Below, one piece after another: positions 1 through 9,389 of a stretch of 64,000 nt of DNA. Below the pieces are notes generated by a model. The model searched no databases. It was given only the letters and a program-made list of their open reading frames with translations, and had not been told where the DNA came from. Numbering within the stretch: the first letter of the stretch is position 1; every line of letters starts with the position of its first letter. Source of the stretch: DASUCS01 sp041166385 (GTDB lineage Bacteria > Actinomycetota > Acidimicrobiia > Acidimicrobiales > JACDCH01); assembly GCA_041166385.1 (NCBI GenBank), contig JBEEFW010000166.1, positions 22,941-86,940 of the forward strand, given 5' to 3'. A program made the translations under genes and the position numbers.

Positions 1-501
1 AGGGGTCCGTCGGCGTACTTCCAGTTCTGGGATCATTTCGACGATCGGTCGAGGACGTGGCGCGACGGGGGCCCTCGCGTCGAGCTCTTCGAAGCGATGA
101 CCGCCGCACAGCTCCGGCGAGCCGAGCACGAACTGCTCCATCGCCTGGCGCGCGATCCGACGACCGACGGGTGGGTGCTCGACGCGCTCGGCACCCTGCG
201 TTCGGACGAGGCGGTCCCGATGCTGCGCGACCTCGTTCGGGGACCCGTGGCCGAGGACGCGGCCATCGCGCTGTGGCGCATCTCACGATGGCGTGGCGCG
301 GTACGAGTCCTCGATCGCGTGATCAGGGGTCAGAGCGGCCGCGACGACCAGCGGCCACCGACCCTTCCTCGCCGCCTCGAAGCGGCGCACTACCTCGCGG
401 AGATCGGTTCCCCACGGGCGCGGGCCGCGTTGGTCGAGGTGGCGTCGCATCACGAGGTGCCCATCCGCCTCCAGCGCACCATCCAGGGCTTGCTCAGCTA
501 G
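1..501 (+). CDS. HEAT-repeat-like protein, 3' part only
   Basis: The reading frame is open from the first base of the window, so the true start lies upstream; 166 codons are visible before a TAG. The visible part is rich in alternating Leu/Ala helices (for example LDALGTLRSDEAVPMLRDL and AAHYLAEIGSPRARAALVEV), the pattern of HEAT or PBS-lyase-type helical repeats used as protein-protein scaffolds. An internal ATG at 97 could be called as the start, but the coding pattern continues upstream of it (SAYFQFWDHFDDRSRTW). It converges on the glycosidase gene with only a few bases between. No catalytic motif is visible, so the partner is unknown. Confidence 0.6.
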   Translation, partial: RGPSAYFQFWDHFDDRSRTWRDGGPRVELFEAMTAAQLRRAEHELLHRLARDPTTDGWVLDALGTLRSDEAVPMLRDLVRGPVAEDAAIALWRISRWRGAVRVLDRVIRGQSGRDDQRPPTLPRRLEAAHYLAEIGSPRARAALVEVASHHEVPIRLQRTIQGLLS

Positions 502-506
502 CAGAC

Positions 507-2852
507 CTACGACACGACCACCGCAGTGGACACGATGTCGCGCTGGCGGTAGTCGGCCACGTCGCCACCCAGCTCGACGGTGCCCCGCGCCCTGATGTCG
601 GTACGTGACGCGCCGACCGCGAACAGGAACGCGCCCGGCTCGCACACAAAGCGCATCGCCTGGTCGTAGAACGCCAGGCGGCTCGGGTGGACGGTGAATG
701 TCACCGTGGCCGCCTCGCGGGAAGCGAGTGCGATCCGCGCGAAACCGACGAGGGCACGCGAGGGCCGCGCGACCGACGCGACGTCATCGGTCACATAGAG
801 CTGTACGACCTCGTCGCCGGCCCGGCTGCCGGTGTTCGTGACGGTGATCGCGAGCGTCGTGGGGGCCGTCGTCGAACCGGGCGACACCTCGAGCGCGTCG
901 TACGTGAACGACGTGTAGGACAAGCCGTGGCCAAACGGAAACAGGGGGCTGGTCGGGCCGTCGGTGTAGTCGTGCCAGAACTGTGAGCGCCCGCCGCCCG
1001 CTCGATGGGTGCCGTGCACCGGCACTTGGCCGACGGAGCGTGGCATCGTGACGGGGAGTCGGCCCCCGGGGTTGATGTGGCCGAGCAGCACGTCGGCGAT
1101 CGCGTTGCCACCTTCCTCGCCTGGAAGCCATGCCTGCACGATGGCGGCCACGTTGGCCGCGATCCACGGGAGCGCGAACACGCGCCCACCGATGAGCGTG
1201 ACAACCGTGGGTCGCCCCGTCGCGACGATCGCTTCGACCAACTGCTGCTGGCGGCCTGTCAACCCGAGGTCGCTGGCGTCGCGCGCCTCGCCGACGGTGG
1301 AGTGCGGCATCAGGCCGGATTCGCCGCCGACGAAGACCAGCGCGACATCGGATCGCTCCGCGGCCGCGACTGCGGCGTCGATGCCCGTGTCGTCGTCACC
1401 CGTCACCGCGCAGCCCATCTCGTACTCGAGCTCGGCCCAGTCGCCGATCGCCGTTGTCAGCGCGGCCAGCGGTGTGACGTGCGGGGTGTAGTGCGGACCC
1501 GGTTGGAACGCACCGCCGGCCTGCGGCAGCAGCGCGGGTGACGGCGAGTCCATCTCGAAGACGATCTCGGTGTGGGCGGGGTAGTGGTAGTCACCCTGCA
1601 AGCCACGGATGGAGTCGGCCAACGGGCCGATCACGGCGACGCGGCCCGTGTGTTCGAGGTCGAGTGGCAACAGGTGGTCCTCGTTGCGCAACAGCACGAT
1701 CGACCGCGACGCGGCGCGGCGAGCGAGATCCCGCTGCGCGAACGTGTCGAACACGGCGCCGGCGCGGTCGGCCTCGACATAGGGATGCTCGAACAGTCCG
1801 AGGCGGAACTTCGACGTCAACACCCGGCCAGCGGCACGATCGACGAGCGCGGCGTCGATCGTGCCTTCGTCCACCAGGCGCGTCAGGTGTCGGTAGCAGT
1901 CGAATGCCGGCAGCTCGATGTCGAGGCCGGCGGTCAGCGCCTGCGCCGCGGCGTCGGCCTTGTCGGCCGCGGTGTGATGGTGGGTCATCAGCAGTTCGAC
2001 CGCGTTGTAGTCCGCGACGACGACGCCGTCGAAGCCAAGTTCGTCGCGCAGCAAGTCCGTCAGGATCGCGGCGGCCCCCGCGCACGGCAGGCCGTCGACC
2101 GAGCTGTACGAGTTCATCATCGACGCCAGTCCGGCGTCGCGGATCACGGCGGCGAACGGCTCGGCGAACACCTCGCGCAGCTCACGAGGGCCGAGCTGCA
2201 CGGGCGCGTGGTTCAGCCCGCCCTCCGGGAGCCCGTACCCGAGGAAGTGCTTGCCGGTGCAGATGACCCCGCCCCGCAGATCGTCAGTCTGCAGACCACG
2301 GACGTACGCCGTACCCAACGCGCCGGCGAGCACAGGGTTCTCGCCGTAGGTCTCCTCGACGCGCCCCCACCGCGGATCGCGCGCGATGTCGAGCACAGGA
2401 GCCAGCGTGTGGCGCGCACCGACAGCGAGCAACTGCTCGCGGATCACGGCGGCCACCTCTTCGAGCAGGTCCGGATCCCACGTCGCCGCCAGACCCATCG
2501 CCTGCGGAAAGACGGTCGCGTCCCGAGCGCAGTACCCGCCGGTCGACTCCTCGTGCACGACGACCGGGATGCCCAACCGGGTGCGCTCGATCGCGTACCG
2601 CTGCACGTCGTTCATGAGCGCCGCGCTCTCGGACGGCCGTAGGCCGGTCGATGCACCGATCCGCGTCACGTGCCCGATGCCGTGGACGAGGTGCTCCGCG
2701 GCACGGCCTAGGTCGAAGCCGTCAGGCGACACCAGGTCCGTGATCCACACGCCGCCGAGCTGTGCGACTTTCTCCTCCAGCGTCATCTGCTCGAGCAGGT
2801 CGGCCACCCGGTCCTCGACGGCGAGGGACGGGTCGTGAAAGGGCGAAGGCAT
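507..2852 (-). CDS. Glycoside hydrolase family 3 beta-glycosidase
   Basis: A 781-residue protein with the full GH3 layout. The N-terminal TIM barrel contains DPRWGRVEETYGE and KHF, the nucleophile is the Asp of VVADYN (about residue 281), a second alpha/beta sandwich domain starts near LLRNEDHLLPLD, and a fibronectin III-like domain ends the protein (GDEVVQLYVTD). GH3 enzymes release terminal beta-glucose or xylose from oligosaccharides with retention. I placed the start at the ATG at 2852, because the longer reading (to 2957) would overlap the divergent kgd start and adds a non-conserved leader. No signal peptide follows this start, so the enzyme is probably cytoplasmic. Substrate cannot be told from sequence. 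Confidence 0.9.
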   Translation of the reverse strand: MPSPFHDPSLAVEDRVADLLEQMTLEEKVAQLGGVWITDLVSPDGFDLGRAAEHLVHGIGHVTRIGASTGLRPSESAALMNDVQRYAIERTRLGIPVVVHEESTGGYCARDATVFPQAMGLAATWDPDLLEEVAAVIREQLLAVGARHTLAPVLDIARDPRWGRVEETYGENPVLAGALGTAYVRGLQTDDLRGGVICTGKHFLGYGLPEGGLNHAPVQLGPRELREVFAEPFAAVIRDAGLASMMNSYSSVDGLPCAGAAAILTDLLRDELGFDGVVVADYNAVELLMTHHHTAADKADAAAQALTAGLDIELPAFDCYRHLTRLVDEGTIDAALVDRAAGRVLTSKFRLGLFEHPYVEADRAGAVFDTFAQRDLARRAASRSIVLLRNEDHLLPLDLEHTGRVAVIGPLADSIRGLQGDYHYPAHTEIVFEMDSPSPALLPQAGGAFQPGPHYTPHVTPLAALTTAIGDWAELEYEMGCAVTGDDDTGIDAAVAAAERSDVALVFVGGESGLMPHSTVGEARDASDLGLTGRQQQLVEAIVATGRPTVVTLIGGRVFALPWIAANVAAIVQAWLPGEEGGNAIADVLLGHINPGGRLPVTMPRSVGQVPVHGTHRAGGGRSQFWHDYTDGPTSPLFPFGHGLSYTSFTYDALEVSPGSTTAPTTLAITVTNTGSRAGDEVVQLYVTDDVASVARPSRALVGFARIALASREAATVTFTVHPSRLAFYDQAMRFVCEPGAFLFAVGASRTDIRARGTVELGGDVADYRQRDIVSTAVVVS

Positions 2853-2915
2853 CGGGACAGCATCCACCACGGGCTGGCCCGTGTGCTGGCCGCGAACTGC
2901 CTGACAACGCGCCGG

Positions 2916-2921
2916 TAGGAT
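2916..2921 (+). promoter_or_regulatory. -10 box of kgd (leaderless)
   Basis: TAGGAT ends 10 nt before the kgd ATG and there is no Shine-Dalgarno sequence, so transcription probably starts at or next to the start codon. The match is inferred from sequence only. Confidence 0.5.
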
Positions 2922-2931
2922 CGCCTGCGCA

Positions 2932-5900
2932 ATGGGTGAAGACCGCGACACTTCCAACGCGCTCGGGCCGAACGAATGGCTCGTCGACGAGATGTACGAG
3001 CAGTACCTCGCTGACCCGAAGTCCGTGAGCAGCAGCTGGCAGGAGTTCTTCGAGGACTACCGGCGCGACCAGCACGAGCCCGTCGCCGCCGCGGCCGCAC
3101 CTACCGCGGTCCCGGTCGAGCGGGCGGCACCCGAGCAAAAGACGGAGGCGCCGCAGGCCGAGAAGCCGGCGAAGCCCGCGAAGGCCGAGGAAGAGGGCCA
3201 GCCGCTGCGGGGCGCAGCCGCTCGCATCGTCAGCAACATGGAGGAGAGCCTCAAGGTCCCGACGGCCACCAGCTTCCGCGAGGTGCCGGCGCGGTTGCTC
3301 GAGGTGAACCGCTCGGTCATCAACGGCTATCTCGCGCGGACGCGGGGCGGCAAGGTCAGCTTCACGCACCTCATCGGCTTCGCCGTCGTGCGAGCGATCG
3401 CCGAGGCGGTGCCGGCGATGAACTCGACGTTCGTCAAGGGGGCCGACGACGCGCCGCGGGTCGTGCATCACGAACACATCGGGCTTGGCATCGCCGTCGA
3501 CATGGAGAAGAGCGACGGATCCCGCACGTTGCTCGTCCCGGTGATCCGCGACGCGGACACGCTCGACTTCCGTTCGTTCTGGGGCGCGTACGAAGACCTC
3601 ATTCGCAAGGTGCGGTCGAACAAGATCTCTCCAGACGACTTCGCGGGCGCAACGATCAGCCTGACGAACCCGGGCACGATCGGCACCGTCCAGTCCGTTC
3701 CGCGGCTCATGCCGGGGCAAGGCGCGATCGTCGGCGTCGGAGCGCTCGACTACCCGGCGGCGTATCAGGGAGCTGATCCGGCCGCGCTCGCCGAGCTCGG
3801 CGTGTCGAAGGTCCTCGTGCTCACGTCGACATACGACCACCGCATCATCCAAGGAGCGGAGTCCGGGCTCTTCCTCAAGCGCGTGCATGAACTACTGCTC
3901 GGCGCCGACGGGTTCTACGACAACGTGTTCCGCTCGCTGGGCGTGCCCTACGAGGCGGTGCAGTGGCGGCGAGACGTCAACCCGGTCGATCGCGACCAAG
4001 CCATGCTCGAGAAGCAGATGGCGGTCGACACGCTCATTCGCGTCTATCGCGTGCGCGGGCACTTGATCGCCGACCTCGATCCGCTGGCGTCCAAAGAGCC
4101 GCACATGTTCAACGAGCTCGACCCCGCCACGTACGGGCTCACGATCTGGGACCTCGAGCGCGAGTTCCTCACCAACGGTCTCGCTGGCACCGAGCGCATG
4201 AAGCTCGGCGACATCCTGCGCTTGTTGCGCGACGCGTACTGCCGAACGATCGGCATCGAGTACATGCACATCCAGGAGCTCCAGGAGCAGCACTGGATCC
4301 AAGAGCACGTCGAGGGCGTACAGAGCGAGCTGTCGCCGGAAGACCAACGGCACATCCTCGACCGGCTGAACGCGTCGGAAGCGTTCGAGACATTCCTCGC
4401 CACGAAGTACGTCGGCCAGAAGCGCTTCGGGCTGCAGGGCGCAGAGTCGGCGATCCCGACGCTCGACGCCATCATCGAGCAGGCCGCCGACGCAGATCTC
4501 GACGGCGTCGTCATGGGCATGACCCACCGCGGCCGGCTCAACGTGCTCGCCAACATCGTCGGCAAGAGCTACGACCAGATCTTCAAGGAGTTCGAGGGCG
4601 CGGTCGACCCCGAGTCGACACAGGGCTCCGGCGACGTGAAGTACCACCTCGGCCAGTCCGGCAAGTTCGTCTCGCGGTCAGGCAAAGAGATCGAAGTGGA
4701 GCTGTCCGCCAACCCGAGCCACCTCGAGACCGTCGACCCGGTCGTCGTGGGCATGGCGCGCGCCAAGCAGGACCTCATCAACGACCCCGGATCGTTCTCG
4801 GTGCTGCCGTTGCTCGTGCACGGCGACGCCGCGTTTGCAGGCCAGGGTGTGGTAGCCGAGACGCTGCAGCTCGGGATGATCAAGGGCTACCGCGTCGGCG
4901 GCACGATCCACCTCGTCATCAACAACCAGTTGGGCTTCACCACCCCGCCGGAGTCGGCTCGCTCGTCTGAGTATCCGACCGACGTCGCGAAGATGGTGCA
5001 AGCGCCGATCCTGCACGTGAACGGTGACGATCCCGAGGCGTGCGTGCGGGTCGCTCGCCTCGCGTTCGACTATCGCCAGCGGTTCGGCAAAGACGTCGTG
5101 ATCGACATGATCTGCTACCGCCGGCTCGGCCACAACGAGGGCGACGACCCGAGCTACACCCAGCCGATCATGTACAAGCGCATCGAGGCGAAGCGATCGG
5201 TACGCAAGCTCTACACCGAGTCGCTGGTCAAGCGCGGCGACATCAGCATCGAAGAGGCCGAGCATGCCCTCGACGACTTCCAGTCAAAGTTGCAAGGGGC
5301 CCTCGATCAGACGCGCTCGCACGCTCCCGAGGCCGGCATCAAGGCCAAGCCTCCGCCCGCGCCCATCGGGTGCCTGCCGCGAGTCGACACCAGCGTTCCG
5401 CGCGAGACGATCGACCGGATCTACGACGTGTTGTCGTCGGTGCCCGAGGGCTTCACGATGCACCCGAAGCTGGCCAAGCAGTTCGAGGCGCGCACGAAGA
5501 TGTTCCGCGAAGACGGCGAGGTCGACTGGGCGCTCGGCGAGGCGATGGCCTTCGGCTCGCTGCTGCTCGAAGGTCACGACCTGCGCGTCGCCGGACAGGA
5601 CACCCGCCGCGGCACGTTCAGCCAGCGGCACTCGGTGCTGGTCGACTACGAGACCGGCGCGGAGTGGGCGCCGCTTGCGCACCTCGACCCCGATCAGGCC
5701 AAGTTCTGGATCTACGACTCACTGCTGTCGGAGTACGCCGCGGTCGGGTTCGAATACGGCTATTCGGTCGCCAATCCGGCGGCGTTCGTGGCATGGGAGG
5801 CGCAGTTCGGCGACTTCGTGAACGGCGCGCAGATCATTCTCGACCAGTACCTCGTGGCCGCGGAAGACAAGTGGGGGCAGACCAGCGGGCTCACGCTCCT

Positions 5901-6549
5901 GTTGCCGCACGGGTACGAGGGCCAAGGGCCCGAACACAGCTCAGCGCGGATCGAGCGCTTCCTCACGATGGCGGCGGAGGACAACATCCAAGTCGCCAAC
6001 GCGACGACAGCCGCCCAGTACTTCCACCTCCTGCGCCGGCAGATGCATCGCGACGTCCGCAAGCCGCTCGTGATCTTCACGCCGAAGTCGTTGCTGCGGG
6101 CCAAGCAAGCTCGGTCGAAGGTCGACGACCTCACGCACGGTTCGTTTCTGGAAGTTCTCGACGACCCGACGTTCAGCGGCGATCCCGAGTCCGTGCAGCG
6201 AGTCGTGCTCGCGTCGGGAAAGGTGGCGTACGACGCGATCGCCAAGCGCGACGAGATCGGTGCGCCGGTCGTGGTGTTGCGCGTGGAGCAGCTGTATCCA
6301 TGGCCCTCCGACTATCTGGCGGAGGCGCTGTCGAAGTACACCAACGCGCGTGAGTTGGTCTGGTTGCAGGAGGAGCCCGAGAACATGGGCGCCTGGAACT
6401 TCGTGAAGGGCCGTCTCTACGAGGCGCTGGCCGACGAGTACACGATCAAGCGCGTGAGCCGCTTCGAATCCGGCAGCCCGGCGGTCGGCTCCCACGCGGT
6501 CCACGTCCAGGAACAAGAAGAGATCGTCGACACCGCCCTCAAGGTCTGA
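2932..6549 (+). CDS. kgd: Multifunctional 2-oxoglutarate dehydrogenase E1/succinyltransferase (Kgd)
   Basis: A 1205-residue TCA-cycle enzyme of the actinobacterial fused type. Order: short E1o N-terminal helix (about 1-45), Ala/Pro/Lys linker (45-95), an E2-like acyltransferase domain (about 100-340, ending in DHRIIQGAESGLFL), then the thiamine-diphosphate E1 module (from about 380) with MTHRGRLN, SANPSHLETV and the cofactor motif GDAAFAGQG. It decarboxylates 2-oxoglutarate and passes the succinyl group towards CoA. As in mycobacterial Kgd, no lipoyl domain is present, so it should work with lipoyl E2 and Lpd encoded elsewhere. The length matches mycobacterial Kgd (about 1230). The gene stands alone and is divergent from the glycosidase. 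Confidence 0.96.
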   Translation: MGEDRDTSNALGPNEWLVDEMYEQYLADPKSVSSSWQEFFEDYRRDQHEPVAAAAAPTAVPVERAAPEQKTEAPQAEKPAKPAKAEEEGQPLRGAAARIVSNMEESLKVPTATSFREVPARLLEVNRSVINGYLARTRGGKVSFTHLIGFAVVRAIAEAVPAMNSTFVKGADDAPRVVHHEHIGLGIAVDMEKSDGSRTLLVPVIRDADTLDFRSFWGAYEDLIRKVRSNKISPDDFAGATISLTNPGTIGTVQSVPRLMPGQGAIVGVGALDYPAAYQGADPAALAELGVSKVLVLTSTYDHRIIQGAESGLFLKRVHELLLGADGFYDNVFRSLGVPYEAVQWRRDVNPVDRDQAMLEKQMAVDTLIRVYRVRGHLIADLDPLASKEPHMFNELDPATYGLTIWDLEREFLTNGLAGTERMKLGDILRLLRDAYCRTIGIEYMHIQELQEQHWIQEHVEGVQSELSPEDQRHILDRLNASEAFETFLATKYVGQKRFGLQGAESAIPTLDAIIEQAADADLDGVVMGMTHRGRLNVLANIVGKSYDQIFKEFEGAVDPESTQGSGDVKYHLGQSGKFVSRSGKEIEVELSANPSHLETVDPVVVGMARAKQDLINDPGSFSVLPLLVHGDAAFAGQGVVAETLQLGMIKGYRVGGTIHLVINNQLGFTTPPESARSSEYPTDVAKMVQAPILHVNGDDPEACVRVARLAFDYRQRFGKDVVIDMICYRRLGHNEGDDPSYTQPIMYKRIEAKRSVRKLYTESLVKRGDISIEEAEHALDDFQSKLQGALDQTRSHAPEAGIKAKPPPAPIGCLPRVDTSVPRETIDRIYDVLSSVPEGFTMHPKLAKQFEARTKMFREDGEVDWALGEAMAFGSLLLEGHDLRVAGQDTRRGTFSQRHSVLVDYETGAEWAPLAHLDPDQAKFWIYDSLLSEYAAVGFEYGYSVANPAAFVAWEAQFGDFVNGAQIILDQYLVAAEDKWGQTSGLTLLLPHGYEGQGPEHSSARIERFLTMAAEDNIQVANATTAAQYFHLLRRQMHRDVRKPLVIFTPKSLLRAKQARSKVDDLTHGSFLEVLDDPTFSGDPESVQRVVLASGKVAYDAIAKRDEIGAPVVVLRVEQLYPWPSDYLAEALSKYTNARELVWLQEEPENMGAWNFVKGRLYEALADEYTIKRVSRFESGSPAVGSHAVHVQEQEEIVDTALKV

Positions 6550-6604
6550 CCTGCCGGTCCTGGCGCGTCGTGCTCGACGGTGGCTCACGCGCGAGAGTGC
6601 GGGG

Positions 6605-6895
6605 ATGGGTTTGCGCCAAGTCCTGTTCAATCTGCTCAACCGCGGAACACCGCAGGACGCAGACCCGGAAGCGACGATCGAGATTGCCGACGTCCCGCTC
6701 TCTCAGGGACCCCTGCTGGTGCAAGCGCTCGAGACGAACGGCATCGCCGCGTCCGGCGTCGAGTCATACGACCTCGCCACAGGCGTGAGAACTCGGATGC
6801 GGATCATGATTCGACAAGGAGCTGCGCAGGAGGCGAGAGCAATCGTCGATGACGTGACGACTCACGACTCCCAGGGGCCTACCCAGCCGCGCTGA
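6605..6895 (+). CDS. Small DUF2007-like protein
   Basis: 96 residues. A hydrophobic N-terminus (MGLRQVLFNLLNRG) is followed by a compact alpha/beta fold with VQALETNGIAASGVESYD and RIMIRQGAAQEARAIVDDV. This pattern (two exposures of one residue pair, then Ala-rich helix ending the domain) resembles DUF2007/putative prokaryotic signal-transducing proteins. It lies 55 bp after kgd on the same strand. Codon use is normal for the genome. The function is not known and the family match is tentative. Confidence 0.55.
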   Translation: MGLRQVLFNLLNRGTPQDADPEATIEIADVPLSQGPLLVQALETNGIAASGVESYDLATGVRTRMRIMIRQGAAQEARAIVDDVTTHDSQGPTQPR

Positions 6896-6930
6896 CAGCA
6901 CTTCTCCGCGCGCCAGGCACGGTCTGAGCG

Positions 6931-7311
6931 ATGATGCGCGTCGTGCCCGAGGAGCATTCCCACCCGGTGCCGGAAGGCCGAGCGTTCTGGTGGAGTGAGC
7001 GGCTGTGGGAGCTCGCACGCGGGCTACCTGTCGTGCGCGTGGCGATCGACGACATCAAAGAGCTCGACATGGACTGCTGGTTCGACGGAGCACCAGCCAC
7101 CTGTCGCTTGGTCGCCGATCACGCCCGACGAATCCAGAACGCGGACCTCTCGCATCCGGTCATCCTCGCCTCCGACGGTCATCTCATGGATGGCGGCCAC
7201 CGGATCGCAAAGGCATGGCTTCAGGGAGCGGCCGAGGTCGACGCGGTGCGTTTCACCGTGGATCCTGAGCCCGACTGGATCATCGACGACGAACCTCGTC
7301 GCCAGGCGTAG
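6931..7311 (+). CDS. ParB/Srx-like small protein
   Basis: 126 residues. The centre reads HPVILASDGHLMDGGHRIAKAW, close to the conserved DGxHRxxAA box of ParB/sulfiredoxin-type domains, preceded by a strand-helix segment (ADHARRIQNADLSHPVI). Such stand-alone proteins are often auto-annotated as chromosome partitioning proteins, but this one lacks the HTH and dimerisation domains of true ParB, so a role in segregation is unlikely. Function unknown. The 3' end abuts the remains of a kinase gene on the other strand. Confidence 0.55.
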   Translation: MMRVVPEEHSHPVPEGRAFWWSERLWELARGLPVVRVAIDDIKELDMDCWFDGAPATCRLVADHARRIQNADLSHPVILASDGHLMDGGHRIAKAWLQGAAEVDAVRFTVDPEPDWIIDDEPRRQA

Positions 7312-7327
7312 TCGGGCTGTTGACGGT

Positions 7328-7595
7328 TTGGCGCGTCCGCGCATCCTCTGCCGAGCCATCCGAGGGTCGACGTGGCAGTGCGCGATGCGCAGATCAGCCA
7401 CCTCCGTGAGCGGCTGCAGGTGCGGCGTCCAGACTTTGTCTCGGAATGCAGCCTCGGCGACGACGGTGACTCCGGCCTCCAGCAGGAGGCGCAGGACCCC
7501 GAAGAACAGGGGAAAGGTTCGTCGGGTGAGCGCGTGTCACCGGCGGACTCTTGGCGCAGTTCACGACCGAACCTGTCGCCATCCGCGCCAATAGT
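7328..7595 (-). pseudogene. Remnant of a small P-loop kinase gene
   Basis: This gap of about 390 bp holds no intact gene, but read on the minus strand it encodes LTRRTFPLFFGVLRLLLEAG, then VTVVAEAAFRDKVWTPHL and VADLRIAHCHVDPRMARQRM without interruption. These segments match the middle of small AAA-type predicted kinases that carry a Walker A motif about 40-60 residues earlier. The upstream part (GMATGS-like residues) is in another frame with a stop in between, no Walker A is found, and the C-terminus is lost where the ParB-like gene ends. I read it as a frameshifted and doubly truncated gene. Confidence 0.55.
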
Positions 7596-7697
7596 CGACC
7601 GGGGTCAACTCATGGCGCGAACAGCGACATCTCGCGTCGCCAACGGTCCAAAGTGGCGCGCTCGAATGCCGGGTGCGGGGCGGGTGCGGCAGGGTCG

Positions 7698-8327
7698 CTA
7701 GCGCAGTGAGAAGCCGACCGCGGCTTCGAGCTCGGCGATTGCTTTGTCGGCGTCGACGACCTTGATCGTCGTCATACCCATCGCTGCCGCGGGCTTGAGG
7801 TTGATGCCGAGATCGTCGAGGAACACGATCTCCGACGGTTCGACACCGAGCTGCTCGCACGCCATCTCGTAGATGCGCGGGTCGGGCTTGCGGATGCCCT
7901 CCTTGCTCGATTCGATCACCACGTCGAACAAGTCGTGCACCGCTGACAGCCATGACGGCGCGCCGGCGTCGTTCATCGCTGCCATGTTGTTGGTGATGAG
8001 CCCGGTGCGCAGCCGCTCGTGACAGCGGCCGATGGCCTCGAGCATCTCTGGACGAAGATCGCCGGCCAGGCAGCCGATGACCTCACGCGCATCGATCGTG
8101 TGTCCAGCCCCGAGTGCCTCGCCCTCGTAGGCCTCGCAGAACTCGTCGAAAGTCAGCTCGTTGCGCTCGTGCCGGGCCCACGCGTTCTCATCGGGATTCG
8201 TGGCGTTCAGCCCGCGCAGGAAATCGTCCGGCAGGCCGTGCTCCCGCTCATAGCGGGTGAATGCCTCGAACGGGCTCGTCGAGATGACCCCGCCGAAGTC
8301 GAACAGGGCCGCTCGGATGCCTGACAC
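7698..8327 (-). CDS. HAD-superfamily hydrolase, subfamily IA
   Basis: 209 residues with the HAD motifs in order: motif I near the N-terminus (ALFDFGGVI), motif II (GLITNN), the Lys of KPDPRIYEMA, and motif IV (EIVFLDDLGINL). Motif I has Asp-Phe-Gly rather than DxD, as in the N-terminal domain of soluble epoxide hydrolase and related HAD phosphatases, so the usual acid/base Asp is Gly. The substrate is unknown. Start is a GTG at 8327, 8 nt downstream of a TACGAT -10 box, which supports a leaderless mRNA. Confidence 0.85.
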   Translation of the reverse strand: MSGIRAALFDFGGVISTSPFEAFTRYEREHGLPDDFLRGLNATNPDENAWARHERNELTFDEFCEAYEGEALGAGHTIDAREVIGCLAGDLRPEMLEAIGRCHERLRTGLITNNMAAMNDAGAPSWLSAVHDLFDVVIESSKEGIRKPDPRIYEMACEQLGVEPSEIVFLDDLGINLKPAAAMGMTTIKVVDADKAIAELEAAVGFSLR

Positions 8328-8335
8328 GGCGGCGC

Positions 8336-8345
8336 ATCGTAGGGT
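8336..8345. promoter_or_regulatory. Overlapping divergent -10 boxes
   Basis: ATCGTAGGGT contains TACGAT on the minus strand (8 nt before the HAD GTG start) and TAGGGT on the plus strand (33 nt before the ATG at 8379). One short block can therefore serve both divergent genes. Confidence 0.4.
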
Positions 8346-8378
8346 GATCGCTCGATCACAGGACAGGCGGGGTGCGCA

Positions 8379-9383
8379 ATGAGCGACTTTTCACAGGGCG
8401 AGGGATGGTGGCAGGCGTCGGACGGCAAGTGGTATCCGCCGGAGTCCGCGCCGCCGGGCTTCGCCGCGCCGTCGACACCGGACTACACGGCGCCGCTGCC
8501 GACGGCCCCCGTGCCCACGGGACCAGCGCCGATGGGGCCTCCGCCGATGGGACCACCGCCGATGGGACCACCAGCCGGCGGACCGGCACCGATGGGACCC
8601 GCTCCGACGCCGGCGAAGTCGGGTCTCGGCACGGGACCGATCGTCGCCATCGTGGTGGCGGCCGTCGTGATCATCGGGGCGATCGTGTTCTTCGCCACGA
8701 GCGGGGGTGGCGACAAGAAGAACGTGGCGGCGACATCGAGCTCATCCAGCAAGTCCTCCTCCTCGTCGTCGAAGTCGAACTCGTCGACCTCGTTCGGTTC
8801 CTCGGGTTCGGCCTTCAGTGGCGCGCCGAATGTGGTGGCGCCTACGGGCTTCAAGGTCTTCTCGAACGACGCCGACCGCTTCGCGCTCGCCCTCCCCGAG
8901 TCGTACAACGTGGTCGATGCGTCATCGGGCAACATCGATGACGTCATCGACGAGCTCGCGGCGAACAACCCTCAGCTGGCCAGCATGGCGGACCAGATCA
9001 AGAGCGTCTTCAGGAGCGGAGGCAAGCTCGTCGCGATCGATCCCGTTGCGTCCAACGGGTTCAGTGACAACGTGAACCTTCTCGAGGCGCCTGGTGCCGG
9101 CACGGATCTGACGAGCAAGGCGGCCCAGGACCAGCTCCAACAGCAGCTGGAGACCTTTGCGTCGAACGTCGCGTTCGACACGCGGGTGGTGCACGGCCGA
9201 ACGATCCTGACGGACAGCTACGAGGGAACGCTGAATGGCCCTGACGGGACGCCCGTATCGTTCTTCGGTCGTCAGGCTTACGTCCTGGCGGCGGGCAAGC
9301 TCTGGGTGATCACGGTCTCGACCGGTACTGATGACGGGACGATCTTCGACAAGATCGTGTCGTCGTTCGACGTGAACGAGTAA
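8379..9383 (+). CDS. Membrane-anchored protein with N-terminal GWW..GKWYPPE motif
   Basis: 334 residues. It starts with QGEGWWQASDGKWYPPES, a short tryptophan motif related to DUF2510 and frequent in Acidimicrobiia. A Pro/Met/Gly-rich stretch (about 35-80) follows, then one transmembrane helix (about 88-110, GPIVAIVVAAVVIIGAIVFF), a Ser-rich spacer, and an extracytoplasmic domain (from about 145) of roughly 190 residues with alternating strands (FKVFSNDADRFALALPESY; TDSYEGTLNGPDGTPVSFF). Topology is most likely N-in, C-out. No enzyme motif is visible; the outer domain looks like a lipoprotein-type beta fold. Function unknown. Confidence 0.75.
   Translation: MSDFSQGEGWWQASDGKWYPPESAPPGFAAPSTPDYTAPLPTAPVPTGPAPMGPPPMGPPPMGPPAGGPAPMGPAPTPAKSGLGTGPIVAIVVAAVVIIGAIVFFATSGGGDKKNVAATSSSSSKSSSSSSKSNSSTSFGSSGSAFSGAPNVVAPTGFKVFSNDADRFALALPESYNVVDASSGNIDDVIDELAANNPQLASMADQIKSVFRSGGKLVAIDPVASNGFSDNVNLLEAPGAGTDLTSKAAQDQLQQQLETFASNVAFDTRVVHGRTILTDSYEGTLNGPDGTPVSFFGRQAYVLAAGKLWVITVSTGTDDGTIFDKIVSSFDVNE
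8517..8605 (+). repeat. Pro-Met-Gly coding tandem repeat
   Basis: Imperfect 15-bp units (CCGCCGATGGGACCA and variants) encode PPPMG/GPAPMG repeats in the cytoplasmic linker of the membrane protein. Such tracts are prone to length change by slippage. Confidence 0.7.
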
Positions 9384-9389
9384 CGGTCG

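Noticed and set aside
7372..7701. 109-codon plus-strand frame in the 7.3-7.7 kb gap
   Set aside because: Low-complexity product with no motif; the minus strand encodes recognisable kinase segments instead.
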